From Lasioglossum baleicum (lineage: Eukaryota > Arthropoda > Insecta > Hymenoptera > Halictidae), in assembly GCF_051020765.1 (NCBI RefSeq), contig NC_134931.1, forward strand, positions 20,414,810 through 20,478,809: 64,000 nucleotides of DNA, in the 5' to 3' direction. Both the position numbers and the translations under genes were made by a program. Positions 49,424 through 61,635 of the stretch are shown piece after piece (the stretch's first letter is position 1; each line of letters starts with the position of its first letter). The notes beneath the pieces are model-generated. The model had not been told where the DNA came from, did not search any database, and worked only from the letters and a program-made list of their open reading frames with translations.

Positions 49424-50301
49424 TGTGTTTCGAAATATATATAAAAGTATTTGTAATATTATACGTAGGTATTGTGCAAATATAATATTTAATTAGTGTT
49501 CACGACATGGGAATTTCTTTTAGTTTTGGAACATAAAACCGAGAGAATGATTAAATCTTCATTCTCTACTACATATTATAGACATGTACCCATAGTTAGA
49601 GACCGGGAATCCCCGGCCAGGCCTGGCTGACTGGGTACACTTTCATCCAGAAGTCACCGGACGCTTATTATTAAAATTTGTACCAGCTTTGATACACTTC
49701 TCTTATTCTATCTGACTCATCCCACAATTCTCAATCTCCTTTTCAAACATTTATTGAAATTGTATACATATATATTTAATTTTGCATTCAGATATTGTTG
49801 TATAATAGCTACATATAAAAAAAGAAAACAATAAAGTCAAGCTGGAAACTTGGATCCTTGTTTAAATTAATGTTTTGCAAAAAATAAGCAAGTATCCGGT
49901 GACTTATAGACAGAAATATATATAGTAAAAAGGTTTTACAGAAATTTGGAACGGGAATAGAAGATGGTATTGGGTTTGAATCCATAAAAAATATGACACT
50001 CTGTGTAAAGAGAAAATACTTTCATTTCAGCAAGTGTACACTTTTCTTCATTTATACATAAGTATGTATATATACATGTTATAAAATATAAGTTTTTTGT
50101 CTCTTGTATACACCTAGATACAGTATAGTACAAAATGTAATTTTATATCGGATATGAAATATTAATTTCACTTACGATCAGATTCTAAATGTGATATGTT
50201 AATAGAAATAAATAAAGTACACAAGTATACTACGGTGAAAGACTGAAAAAATATATATATAAAAAAAAGAAAGATTTTTATACATAGAATTAATGTTTAC
50301 A
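49424..50301. other. Convergent intergenic spacer
   Basis: Between the 3' ends of LETMD1 and ZC3H3; apart from the repeat fragment nothing else is visible. Confidence 0.5.
49572..49637. repeat. Fragment of the CCCAGTCAGCCA family
   Basis: Contains 'ccaggcctggctgactgggta', the inverted form of the terminus at 44950. A start 'gtacccatagttagag' precedes it. Confidence 0.6.
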
Positions 50302-53300
50302 TTAATCAATAGGTATGTAGGCAGGTAGATTGCCAATTGGCGGTCGTTTTATTACTTTAGCATCAGAAACATCCTCTGATATAGAATTCTCAAGAGTAAA
50401 CTCGAAATTTACAGTATCGTCAAGTATTTCTATTATACTATCAGTCTGAGCTACAGCCTTCATAAGGTTTAACTTTTTAATAAGACCGTCTCTTCTTTTA
50501 TTAAAACTTTTATCAGCAACTGTGTCCGTTTGCTCGTAATATCTGAGTCTGTTTTCATTATTGGAAGGGGACATGTCGTTCAATTTTGGATGTGTTATCT
50601 GATCATTACGCACATTGTACTTTCGTTTTAAATGATTCTGTTTCGTTAAGGATGTTTGTGATTTGTGAGGGTAAGGACAATGCTTACCTTTGCTGCACTT
50701 CTCCATTTTCTCAAATTCTGGACATAGATTTTCGTGACGTTGTTTGCACTGTAAGAGAAAAAACTTCTAATTTATTTCACATTAGGCTTTTAATATATTG
50801 TTACCATTATATAAATAAATATATGATACAATTGATAAATAATAGGACCAATACATACACAGAGGTATTTTTTGTTTCATTGAATCTTTTCTGACGTTAT
50901 TTCATTCTATACAAAACAGCTAATTAAATTTATATATACAAAACGGATATCTTATTGAAATACATATATGAAAATATATGCATACATTAAGTTCGTTTGA
51001 AAAATTGTTACTTTTAAAGGATCATATAAAATTTTACATTTTAATCGTTAAAGAAAATCTAATGTAAGTAAAAACAATGCAATATAGGTGAGGATATTAC
51101 GTCAGCGATGCACGTGTAAATAGTAATTTTTTATTTAGGATTTTAGGATTCTTACTGTTGTACGTATGACGCATAAAAATATATCCATATTACCTCTTGA
51201 CCTTTAGCACAATATCCTTGCAAAAATTCTCTACAGATTGGGGTGTTAGAAGAAACTTTAATGTGACGGTATGGACATCCATCCCTTGTACAACAACCTT
51301 CTAAAAAATATTTACATGTTGGCATTTTTTCAGGACCTATATCATGAGACAACGGGCACTTATCTAGTAAGCAATTTCCTTGGAGAAATCTGAAAACATT
51401 TTATCGTTTCAGAGTTAAGTCGAGTATTCTTTCTTTATATATACCGCAACAAAGCGCGCGCGCTAAACTTACTTTCTACAAAGAGAAATTTGCTTTTTGT
51501 CATGACGTTTTAGACAAGTTCCTTTCTCATGATTAGAACAGTATCCAAATCGTTGGAATATTAAACAAGGTTGATTGTTTTTCTGCATTTTGTTACGCAG
51601 TATTTGTATACTTCTCTGTTTAACTTTGTTGCTGTAATTTTCACAGTTTAGAGTTATTATAATAATACGAAAGACCTACAAGATTTTGTAGAAATGCGAC
51701 AGGTAAAGTAAACTTAAAATTAGAAAGATTAATTATAAAGATGCACAGTGTAGTTATTCGTTTCATTTTAACGAATACGTTACTATTAGGCTGCAGATCT
51801 TTACGTAAAATAAAAATTCTCTTCGTCGATTGTAAGAAATATGAGCCAAATACAAATATCGACTATCTTCTATCAGCATTCACAAATTAGTGTAATCTCT
51901 TTGCTGTTTAAAAATTTGACAAACACAATTTTCCAGCAAATGCATAAAATCTGCAGTCTAATTATTATTTACTACATTGTTTCTTGCTTTAAGAAAGCGT
52001 TGCATACCTAATATTAGTTTTATAGTTACTCTTCTGAGATAAATTGGGTGAAAGTTTTGATCCAGTAACTTTATTAACTATTTTCATTCTGGAATTTCCT
52101 AACGCTTCTTTCAAAGGTTTTATCCTACACAATTTTTTTCCGTTTGTAGCCACAATAAATTTATCACTTTTTATATTTGTTGTATGTTTTTCTGTAGTAA
52201 AATAACAAATTCCTATATATCTTTATACAGTAAACGATGTCAGTATGTTATCACTTACTTTTCGCTCCATAACTTTTCCGTACTAATTGGTTTTTAGAGG
52301 ACTTGTAGACAATTCCGGCGATTGTAATTAATTCCATTTTTTTATTTCTACAATTATCAAATCGTTATTTCTAAACTACAATTTCACGTTATCGAGTTAT
52401 AGTAACCAGATAAAATACATACATGACTTTCGCCTGAGTTTGATTCAAATGGTCTTTGACAATAATAGTCTTTGGAATAGTTCTATCTATTCTATATTTA
52501 TTTATTTTAGGTTTTATAATTGGAGATTTCATGGAAGTTGTATATTTGCTAATCGATTGCTGCGAAGTGTTTATCGTTTTGGTTTTCAAAAGTTTATTGG
52601 AAGAAGGTTTAACAGTCTTTACTAAGTTTAACGATTTCTTCATTTTGGAAATTTCTGTTTGGGAAGCATTTAAAGACTTTCTTGAACTTCGCTTTACACG
52701 TATAAGTTTTCTTTTAGACAAGAGTACAATGTTTGAATTACTTTTTCTGGGGCAATTGACAGTTCTTACAGAGTTTACATTTTTAATAAATTTTAGTCTT
52801 GAACAAACTGGATGGCTAATGGTCGGCGTTACTGTTTCTTTCTGTTCGACTGGTTTAGGTTGCATCGACGAAGATAATTTTTTAATTAATTTTGGATTTA
52901 CATAGACAGACTTCTTTATAGAGTTTTGCTTTGGCAAGAAGTTATCTTTAATGTTCGTTGTTACTTGTATAGAATGATTTCCAGTGTTTTCATTAGAATT
53001 GATAACACTTTTCATCATTTTTGGATTAATGTGCACCAAAGATTTCTCCTGTAATCTTGGATTAATATGTATAGAGGAATGTTGCGGTTTAAAATTCGGA
53101 TTAATGTATACATTAGTAGTTGTTGTTTCGTTATACGAAGAACCACTGCAAGTTTTAGAAAGTGTTTCGGATTTCTGAAGTGAATTTGCACATTTAACAG
53201 ATTTTGTAATGCCCGCGCTTCGATTCGGAAAACTTTCTTTCGTGTGGCAAGATTTGTCTAACGATTTCTGCTTATGATGTTCTATTAAACCTGAAATAGA

Positions 53301-54163
53301 TAACATTATTTCATTATAAAGTGGGAATTCAGATAAAATAATTAATGCAGAGGCAGTTTTTTCGACGCTTAGTTGTCACATCTTTTATTGTGACCTCCCA
53401 CTGTACTATGTAACTGTTTTCTTTGGAATATTTTTTCCTCATATAAATAATCCTAAAAAACATATAGGTATAATGTTTCATCGATTAGCAAATATAATTA
53501 TTTCATAGAAATACGCGAATAGAAAATGTAAAAAAATCTAATTAGAACAAAGAAATAATTAGCTTCGTAAGAGTAAGGTTGTACAGTTTAAAATTACAAA
53601 CTCGATTGATTCCTATGAATCTCATTGTTGCGATTGATACAAATAAATCGAAAAATTATGATACATATAAGGAAACAATTTTTCAACTAGCTTTTTAAAG
53701 AAAGGAAGAAAATAAAATTAGGTTTATAAATTGTACAAGAGATTTGGAAACAATGAAACTTATACATTGCTTATTGAAGATTGCTATAGATAAAATAAAT
53801 AAATGTACGAAATAACGGTTTCTTAAATTACTGCTAGGAACGAATTATTTGTTGCGTATGTAAAGTGTATGTTAACGCAAGAATATTTATATTTAGCTAT
53901 ATATCAGTGTATATATATATTATTTGTTAGAAGCTGTAACGATTTCAATTATTGTACATATTTAGTTTTTAAAGTTTATCATAATAAATGTCATGAACAT
54001 TTAAGTGTATATAAATAATTTTTGCGGGACACACTTCGAACATGTGAGAGAAGTTTTTTTCTATGTCATTGTGTATAATAGAGAAGTTATTCTGAATACA
54101 AAACTTACGTGTCAAATATTGGATTTCTTTTAATAAACTTTCATCCATATTTGATCGTTCCAT
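50302..54163 (-). CDS. ZC3H3-like CCCH zinc-finger protein
   Basis: Nuclear protein of the family that links mRNA polyadenylation with export. Minus strand: start exon near 54100-54163 (MERSNMDESLLKEIQYLT), a long exon about 52420-53292, exons near 52265-52340 (ELITIAGIVYKSSKNQLVRK, the conserved block before the fingers) and 52000-52190, then fingers: about 51470-51590 (CLIFQRFGYCSNHEKGTC), 51192-51392 (FLQGNCLLDKCPLSH, CKYFLEGCCTRDGCPYRH, CREFLQGYC) and 50302-50750 (CKQRHENLCPEFEK, CSKGKHCPYPH). Five CCCH fingers in all, as in the family. The long exon is lysine/serine-rich and holds four spaced (I/V)NPK/R/N motifs. Exon joins in the N-terminal half are approximate. Confidence 0.88.
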
Positions 54164-54586
54164 ACTGCGTTTTTATGTAAACATAAAAATTCAATAAATA
54201 AAAGAAGAAACACTTGAAAATAACAACTTTGTGATGCAACAATTTCTTTCCCTAATTACGTTACGAAGCAATTGCAGCATTTACAGCATGCCTCCCACTT
54301 CCCACTGCTATAGAAACAAACTAACCAAACTATCAAAATCAAACACCAATTGGCTTCGAAGACGTGAAACCGTGAGAGAGTGATATTAACACCACAAGTG
54401 TGCGATAGTGGAACTACTGCTTCTGTTACGGTCAAATGGCGGCAGTTTTTGATTTGAATGTGGTTTATTATGACACGTATTGAAATGTTTCCCGATGGCT
54501 CTCTCTATTCGCGATAATTTATACCAGAGTTTTTTTCATAAACGGTAAACATTCAAAAAAAACTGAAGAGGAGGAAGTTAGTGATC

Positions 54587-54926
54587 CCAGTGCTTCGATT
54601 GTGGACACCTTTTCTCGCGCATGCGCAGCGATTTCAGCCTCAGTAACGTAAGCTTCTCGATAAAATGGGATTCCTTGAGCACCCCGCAGAATTAAAAAAA
54701 AATGTATATGATTTGATTCTGAAAAATGAATGTATAACAAGTGTATTGTGTATATTTTGTAACTCGTAGAACACGTCCTGGAGTACTTTTGTCCGGTAAG
54801 ATTATTTCGGTACATTCCCGCCAATATAGCTGCCTCAGGGCTCTAGCCGCTCTGCAACCCAATAGTGGATACGTTACTGTTTTCTCGCGCATGCGCGAGA
54901 AAAGGTGTCCACAAACAAAGCACTGG
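54587..54926. mobile_element. Inverted-repeat element with NRF1-like sites
   Basis: CCAGTGCTTCGATTGTGGAC at the left is matched by the inverted GTCCACAAACAAAGCACTGG at the right. Next to each arm is TTTCTCGCGCATGCGC. The interior (54612-54830) is colinear with the 5' flank of the RecQ5-like gene. The outer arm word 'cagtgcttcgattg' also occurs at 32267. Confidence 0.75.
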
Positions 54927-55047
54927 CTGATTCGGATCCGATATCCGATATCCGATTGGATCCGATGCATCCAACTCATTAGATTTGTCGTCATGCACCA
55001 TCATGCACTTCGCATTTGATTAGAGCTTTTGATATATATGTATATAG

Positions 55048-55080
<33 letters not shown>

Positions 55081-55310
55081 TTATCGTTTCATTTTATTCG
55101 ATATGTTATCATTATGTCAATTTGACTCACGAAGGACACATTAAATGCACATTAAGTTGCGAAAATGATGGACGGATGAAGGTTAGTTAACAATATATAA
55201 GAAAACACATATAAGTAAATTTTACATTTATTAAACAAATATATATACCGCACCGAGTGCATTATTGTAGTACGAATTGCGTCATTAATTGATTACACGT
55301 AATATTAGAC

Positions 55311-58300
55311 TTAAACAAATTGAATTAATTCTGCAACAGCAGTAATCCACGTGGCAACTCCATATGCACCGGCATCTTCATTTTGTAGGTATTGGGATTG
55401 TTTTGCATAACTAGCTCGTCCTACTCTGTAACAGATTATGTTTGATCATTCTACTTGCAATAAGTATGAATAAACTGAATTATTATAGAAATATATTTTT
55501 TTTATTTAAATATATATTAAAATTTTTTTTTTTATATTATATTTTTTATATTTTTTAAAATATTTATATATTGAAGTTGGTTTCTATGGTAAATTCTGTT
55601 TATAAACATGCCAATGAGAAATAGCAATACAAAATAGAAAAATATTTATTTATCAAATTCGTAAAATTTAATTTGTTACACAAACTTCAGTTTATTTATA
55701 GTTTTTAAGTAATAATATCTATATCAACAATAGTAATAGTAAATATTTAAATATATAATAAATATTCAATATCAATTTAAATGTCGAACTCATACCTACC
55801 TCGGTGTCATTTTCTTTGTTGCTTCGCATGCTTGCCAAGCAGCAGTCATTACTGTATCGCAAATACAATTTGTTTTTTTATTCAACGTTTCCTCACAAGC
55901 TTCACATACTGCATTGATCACGTCAACCTAAAAGATCAACAAATGTTCAAAGTAATGTACATACCACTTTTCATAGGGAAAAGATTATTCTACATACAGT
56001 AAAACAGAATAACTTTTTTATAAGTTTACCGAACGATCCGATGTTTTGTAAGCAATTAGAAGCGTTGGTTTATTAAATAATTTAAAAGAAGTTAATTAAT
56101 TTAAAAGAAGGAAAGAGTACAGATAGATTTCGACAAAAACGAGTTTAAAGTTAAACCAATAAATATTTAGCTTGAAACTTGAAATTGTAAATTTAAGATG
56201 CTGAAAAATGGTAATCTAACAATGTAAGTAGCGAATTTAAATCTGAAACAATTTTAGGATAGCTGTTATAATAGGGCCGTGTATTATAAATCTAGAGCAT
56301 TCTTAAAAATTTCGGGTTTTCGCAGCTTGGATTGGCAATTAATGATTGTTTAATTAATATTGTTGAAGACTTGCAATGTACCAGAACTTCGTCAGAATTT
56401 TTGTACGTATGATTAATAGGGAACTCGAGGCAAGAAATTGTGGCATTTTCGGTGGCGGGTGAATTTTGCAAAATTTCGCAGAAATTAGTATGTATGCCTA
56501 TCAAGCAAAAAGCCATGTTTTCCATGTTTGTTCTTTGAACTTTTATATCTATTATGGAAATGTATATTTTATAAATATTGCGTACCATAGATCTATCTCC
56601 TGGTTTCGCTTTACCATATTTTATCAAACAACACAACCCATTGCGAAGTGCTCTGGCCGAAATTGATGGCCAGCCTTCTTTTTCTTGAGCCGATGCCAGA
56701 TCTGTCGCAAAACTGGTAAATAATAAACAATATAATGCTCCAGACGTTCCACCCATTTGTTCTTCAGCTATGTGTGCCAACTCGGAGAAAAATGACGAAG
56801 GGTGTGACATAGGAAGACTCGAGAGTCTTTGCAAAATATCTGAAGAAGAAACGATTACAAAAAAGAAAATTAGGAAAAAATTTCATTATCATATATCGAT
56901 TTTAATTTTACTTTTTACACTCACTGAGTGTATACAAAAAAATTAATTAAAAACTACCATTGGGGTCGAAATTGTGAAGAAAAAAGTGAAGGTCACGACA
57001 TTTTTTTAACTTTTTCATGTGTACCTGTAATAATTGCTCGAGACCCAATAATTATGTGTAATTATAACGTAAAAATTGTGAACGACGAAATTAATTGAAT
57101 ATACATATTTTTAGAGTGGTTTACCTTTATCTTTTTTAAAGAAGTGTTTAACTTTTGAAACATAATTTAATACTTTCGATTTACCTCTTCCTCGAGTGTA
57201 TAATACATATCTGGTAGGTTAAAGTGGGGAAAACATTGCATATTAAAAATTGAAATGGGAAAATTTACTTACGTACCACTAGCAAGTCTTTTAAGCGTTG
57301 AACCACAATCGCCGTCGCCACATCCTCTATCCAGATTGTTGATAGCAGTTTCCTTCTCAATTAACTGTTTGCAGGCTCTTGTTAAACACTTTTCGAATAA
57401 TAACCGCATGCTTGCATCAATTTCTATCCCTACTTGCTTTACGTTACTTCTGGTTACTTTATCCTGTGTGGCTCTTTGTTTAGCCTTCGAACGAACGCTA
57501 TAAGCACAGCCTGGCCATTTTGGCGCATTTGTAGGACTATCCAGACAACCGATAAATGTATCTATGTAATGTTCTGGTAATTTGAGAAGAGTAATATGGA
57601 TTCCAGCACTGTTCAATGAGGTCATTAAAACGCCTGAATATATACGCTCAACATGGATGTTCAAATTCCCTGCGAAAAAAATTTCAGAATTCTTATTCCT
57701 CTTGAAGAGAATAAGTATACATATGTATAAATGTGTACCCAGTAAGCCAAATGCCCGATTTTGGAAAGCACTAGGCTTTGTAGTTCTGGGACAAATAAAA
57801 ATCGTACTAAAGTCTGTGGAATTTTACATTCTAGCATTCTTTGAAAATATTTAGAATCCATAAATGCATAAAGATCCGCAGTCTCAATAACTTACCGAGT
57901 TGGTTCACCAAATCGTGAACAACAATCCCTTGTTCCAGCTGACTCAATGCTCCAAAATTATTAATAATCGCTGCAACGGTATCGCCACTAACTAAAGACA
58001 AGGAATCGCATAAATGTTTCAACATGAGCGAGACCACGTCACTGCAAGATCGCAATTTCTTCTTTTCATATCCAGCTTCCCCATGAACTCCCATTCCACA
58101 TTCTATTTCATCTTCGGCGAGATCAAACATTGGAGGTTGACCTGTAAATGTATAAAATATAATTAATGTTAATTTTAATTTTATTGATTTATTAACGCTC
58201 ATGGAAATATTTCGTACACGTAGATTAACAATTACAACGAATTACGAATAAATATTTACATAATAATATTTCATGTATGTATTCGTAACACAATAGAAGA

Positions 58301-61300
58301 CAAAAAGTAAAATTCTGTTTCTCCGATCTCTTTTCTTAATCACACATGTATCCTTCTATTCTATTAGTAACTAATAATAATTAAAACATGTATTCTGCGC
58401 ATAAAACGCGGGGATATTGTCGCAAAAAAGGAATGTAATAAAATTTTTAGTTTCTTTCAATTAGCATACATCTTTTAACGCGTTGACTGAGCGTAGTCAC
58501 AGCACTCTGATAGCCAGTGCATCCCCATGATTTTGTTTTGAGAATAAAATTAGAGCGGGACTGCATATATGTATACAGGGTGAGGCGCCAGAAACAGGCC
58601 ACCTGAATAACGCTGCTGCTTTTGGTGTTAGGAAGAAATGCATCAGATGGAACTTGCTTGGTTTCGAGGGGGCATTAATCAGATGTTAGTAGCTTTTTTG
58701 TAGGTGGACGCGTAAATGACGTATGAAGGTCAACTTCATTTTTTTAAATGGAATGAGGTATTTTTTAATATATCAATCTTTAATATATCAATCTATGTAT
58801 GTCGAAAAATTAGTAGTTCAGGAGATATTTCAATTAATGTTGATACGATGATATTTCAATGATAGCGTTTACTTGTTGTTAAATGTTGAACAATTTTTTT
58901 TAATTGCATCGTATATTTTACTCGTCGCGAGGGTCAAAAGTGCAAAAGGAACCATGGGTCGCAACTCAACCGCGACGAGTAAAATACGATGGAATTAAAA
59001 AAAAATTGTTCACCTTTTGACCTTAAAATTCAAGGTCGAGGTCAATTTTGCGGCGGCACCTTCCTTAGTTCAATTTCTACCAAATCGAGGGTGTAGAATC
59101 ATATATCCTATGGTAGCCGTAGCCGCGACATAACTCAGAAACTTTTGCATTTGAATACTAACCAGGTATAGCACACGTGGTCAATCCGACTGCATACGTA
59201 GCCATGTTCTTCAAAACGTTTTGTGTAACGTCATAAATTTCTTCCAGAGGTAATCCTTCCTCAGCCAGTGCACCTGCTATTTTTATGACGAATAATAATC
59301 CAGTTAGTCCACGTTGACCGGCGACTCCTTGCTCCTTGATCGGTATACTACAGTCGTCATTTACAATGATCTCTGTCACCTAATATTTCGATCGTGAACG
59401 AGATCGATCAAATTGTTCAGAAGTATCGTCATACAGAAATTCAGAGAAATGATTGTTGAAATATGTCAAAATTAATCTAATGTTCGATTATAATCGACTC
59501 GATATGATTCAATAGTCGTAGCACTTGACGTGTGACATTTAAACCTAAAAGACGTGTTTTCTTTGTGCTCATTAGTTCGTTTGCTTGTGTTAATAAAATT
59601 CAGTTTAGTTAATTACATAATCTAATAATGATTATAGAAGTCTTTCTTACTTTTTTTTAAACGAAAAAGACAAATTGTTGTATTCAGAAATCCTTGATCT
59701 TTTCAATGGCTTACGGATGAAGCTTTGATTTTTTTAATCCTTTGCAGTTTTGCACTCCGAATTGTTTTTCAATTTTCTTGCCAACAACTCTACTATTTGA
59801 AGTGTTTCACTTGAAATTTACTTTAAACGGCAGTTCCTTGACTGCTACTGATTTTAAACAATTTTGTTTACTACTTATATTAAATATTACTCAAAGTCCG
59901 TTGTAATTTATATTTGTGGAAGTTATATTGATTTTTAACTAAAAAACAAGACAAATAAATAAAGGAAGAAACAGATACATATAAAAACCCGTCTTATTTA
60001 CATTTCTCTTTCTCTGATGTCGAATGTCGAGTCACACTCGGCAAAGAAGTGCAAAGGGTTAATTCGAAAAATTGTCATTTGTTTCTGTTTTACAACAATT
60101 TAGAGATTGTTCTCACCTTACCTTCGCACCATTTTGTCTTGCTTTTTCGACTGCAATGCCAAAATTAAGGCAGTCGCCAGTGTAATTTGGAATAATCACT
60201 AAAATTCCAGCTAAAAGTACAGTATGTATTATTTATAATAGTATATTTTCAATATATTCCCAGATAGCACAGTACGTCGTTTTCTCATCATTTTTACGTC
60301 TTTACGTCTTATGCCTCTAAAAGACGCCCTTTATACGTTCATAACGGCGTCTTTTTTGAGACGCCGCGCCGTTTTTACGGTTGAAGGAAGGTGGCTTTTA
60401 TGCAACTCATTTTTGCCGTAAAAACGACGTATCCAAAAAGACGCGTTTATGGACGTGTAAAAGGCGTCTTTTTGAGACGTCGTGTAGTTTTTTTTTACCA
60501 GGGCTGTGCTGGGAAAGACGTTCAATGCAAAAGGATATGTGTTGCGATGGCGGTGCAGCAAATATGGAACCTGCTACCGATGCGGTTAACATTCCATTTC
60601 CAACGAATCCTGGAACAAGTCCCGTTATAATGTAATAGTACATTATAATAAACTAATTGTAAGATACGTAATGCACAACGCATTATAAAAGAATGTAAAT
60701 ACATAAAACGCCAAAAATTAATGCGTAAACCACCGCTAACTATAAGCTTACATAAAGAAGCTCGTTTACAGTTTTCTGAGAATCATATGTTCATTGGAAG
60801 AAAAAATGGCGAAAAGTTATCTTTAGCGATGAGAATAAGAGATTTACGTTACATGGACCGGATGGCTACCGTTGTTATTTCCACGATTTGCATAAAGAAC
60901 AAAAAATGTTATGCAGTCGACAATTCGGTGGTGGTGGAGTAATACTGTGGGCGGGAATTGGGTACTACGGGAACCCGGAAGTTAAGTTTACAAGTGGAAA
61001 AATGAATAGTTCAAAGTACATCAGTTTAATCGACGAACAAGTGAAGAGATATGCTGTAAAAATTGCGAGTACAAACTTGATTTATCAGCAAAATAATGCA
61101 AGTGTTCATACCGCGAATAATTGTAAAAGAATACTTTAAACGGGGGAAAATATTCAAATTTTGGAGTGGCCCGTCAGGTCTCCAGATTGAAATATTATAG
61201 AAAATTACCGGGCCCATTTAGCCAAATCGGTATATGCCGGCGGAAGACAATTTCAAACCCTCGACGAATTAGAAACGTGTATTGATCGAAACTGGGTATT

Positions 61301-61635
61301 GTTAAGCAGAAGCGTATTTTCTAAGAAAACGTGTAATTACCTGCTGCAAAAGGCTCATGCCCGCTTCCACCGCCGCATATTAGAGACACTTTATCCTTTT
61401 GATCTTGGAGCTAAATCATATGTAATAACAAAGTTCACTAAACCTGTATTCATACGAAAACAAAATGGAGAACAATCATAACGGAAATAAACTTTGTTTT
61501 TTTCGATTCTATACATACATTTGGCATGAAAAAAATTCTGTGTGATTTTTCATAATCGAGCTGTGGATATGCATACGACAAACCAGAAAGAGACTCGGTC
61601 ACTGCTTCATCGAGCGAATTAACTAGGCTCTTCAT
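55311..61635 (-). CDS. Triokinase/FMN cyclase (DAK family), one exon apparently missing
   Basis: Phosphorylates dihydroxyacetone and glyceraldehyde; the family also cyclises FAD. Minus-strand exons: 61545-61635 (MKSLVNSLDEAVTESLSGLS to EKSHRI), about 60512-60604 (FVGNGMLTASVAGSIFAAPP), about 60118-60211 (GILVIIPNYTGDCLNFGIAV), 59160-59380 (GVAGQRGLTGLLFV), about 57893-58141 (ECGMGVHGEAGYE with the substrate-binding histidine), about 57278-57670 (ERIYSGVLMTSLNSAGIH, then the DhaL start with RGCGDGDCGSTL), about 56592-56840 (EEQMGGTSGALY), about 55797-55927 and 55311-55425. DhaK and DhaL parts are both present. The segment with the SGGGSGHEP loop, expected between the first two exons, was not found; a Tc1 remnant occupies that interval. 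The gene may be broken, or the exon lost in this assembly. Confidence 0.85.
58889..59010. repeat. Strong hairpin in a TKFC intron
   Basis: Arms of about 40 bases: 'ttgcatcgtatattttactc' plus GTCGCG pairs with CGCGACGAGTAAAATACGAT. A preceding 'acagggtgaggcgccagaaa' at 58575 looks like a transposon end, so the hairpin may be inside a larger element (58575 to about 59150). Confidence 0.8.
60259..60513. mobile_element. MITE with CCCAGATAGCACAG end, abutting a TKFC exon
   Basis: The left end CCCAGATAGCACAGTACGTC resembles the CCCAGACAGCACAG end at 32009; the right end reads GGGCTGTGCTGGGA. The interior is made of repeated ACGTCTT / AAGACGC words in both directions. The right terminus overlaps the last codons of a TKFC exon and its splice donor. 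Confidence 0.6.
60640..61500 (+). pseudogene. Tc1-type transposase remnant in a TKFC intron
   Basis: Frames on the plus strand read a broken Tc1-like transposase: SLHKEARLQFSENH, MNSSKYISLIDEQVKRYAVK, IYQQNNASVHTANNCKRIL, then after a stop codon (61137) LEWPVRSPD, another stop, and AKSVYAGGRQFQTLDELETC. The catalytic aspartate of QQDNA has become asparagine. Frameshifts join the parts. The element cannot be autonomous. Terminal repeats were not identified with confidence. Confidence 0.8.

Noticed and set aside
52440..53178. Plus-strand frames opposite ZC3H3
   Set aside because: Hydrophobic antisense shadows of the lysine-rich ZC3H3 exon.
57661..57861. Minus-strand frame between TKFC exons
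   Set aside because: No DhaK similarity; flanking exons join without it, and it starts with a fragment resembling the CCCAGTAAGCC repeat.
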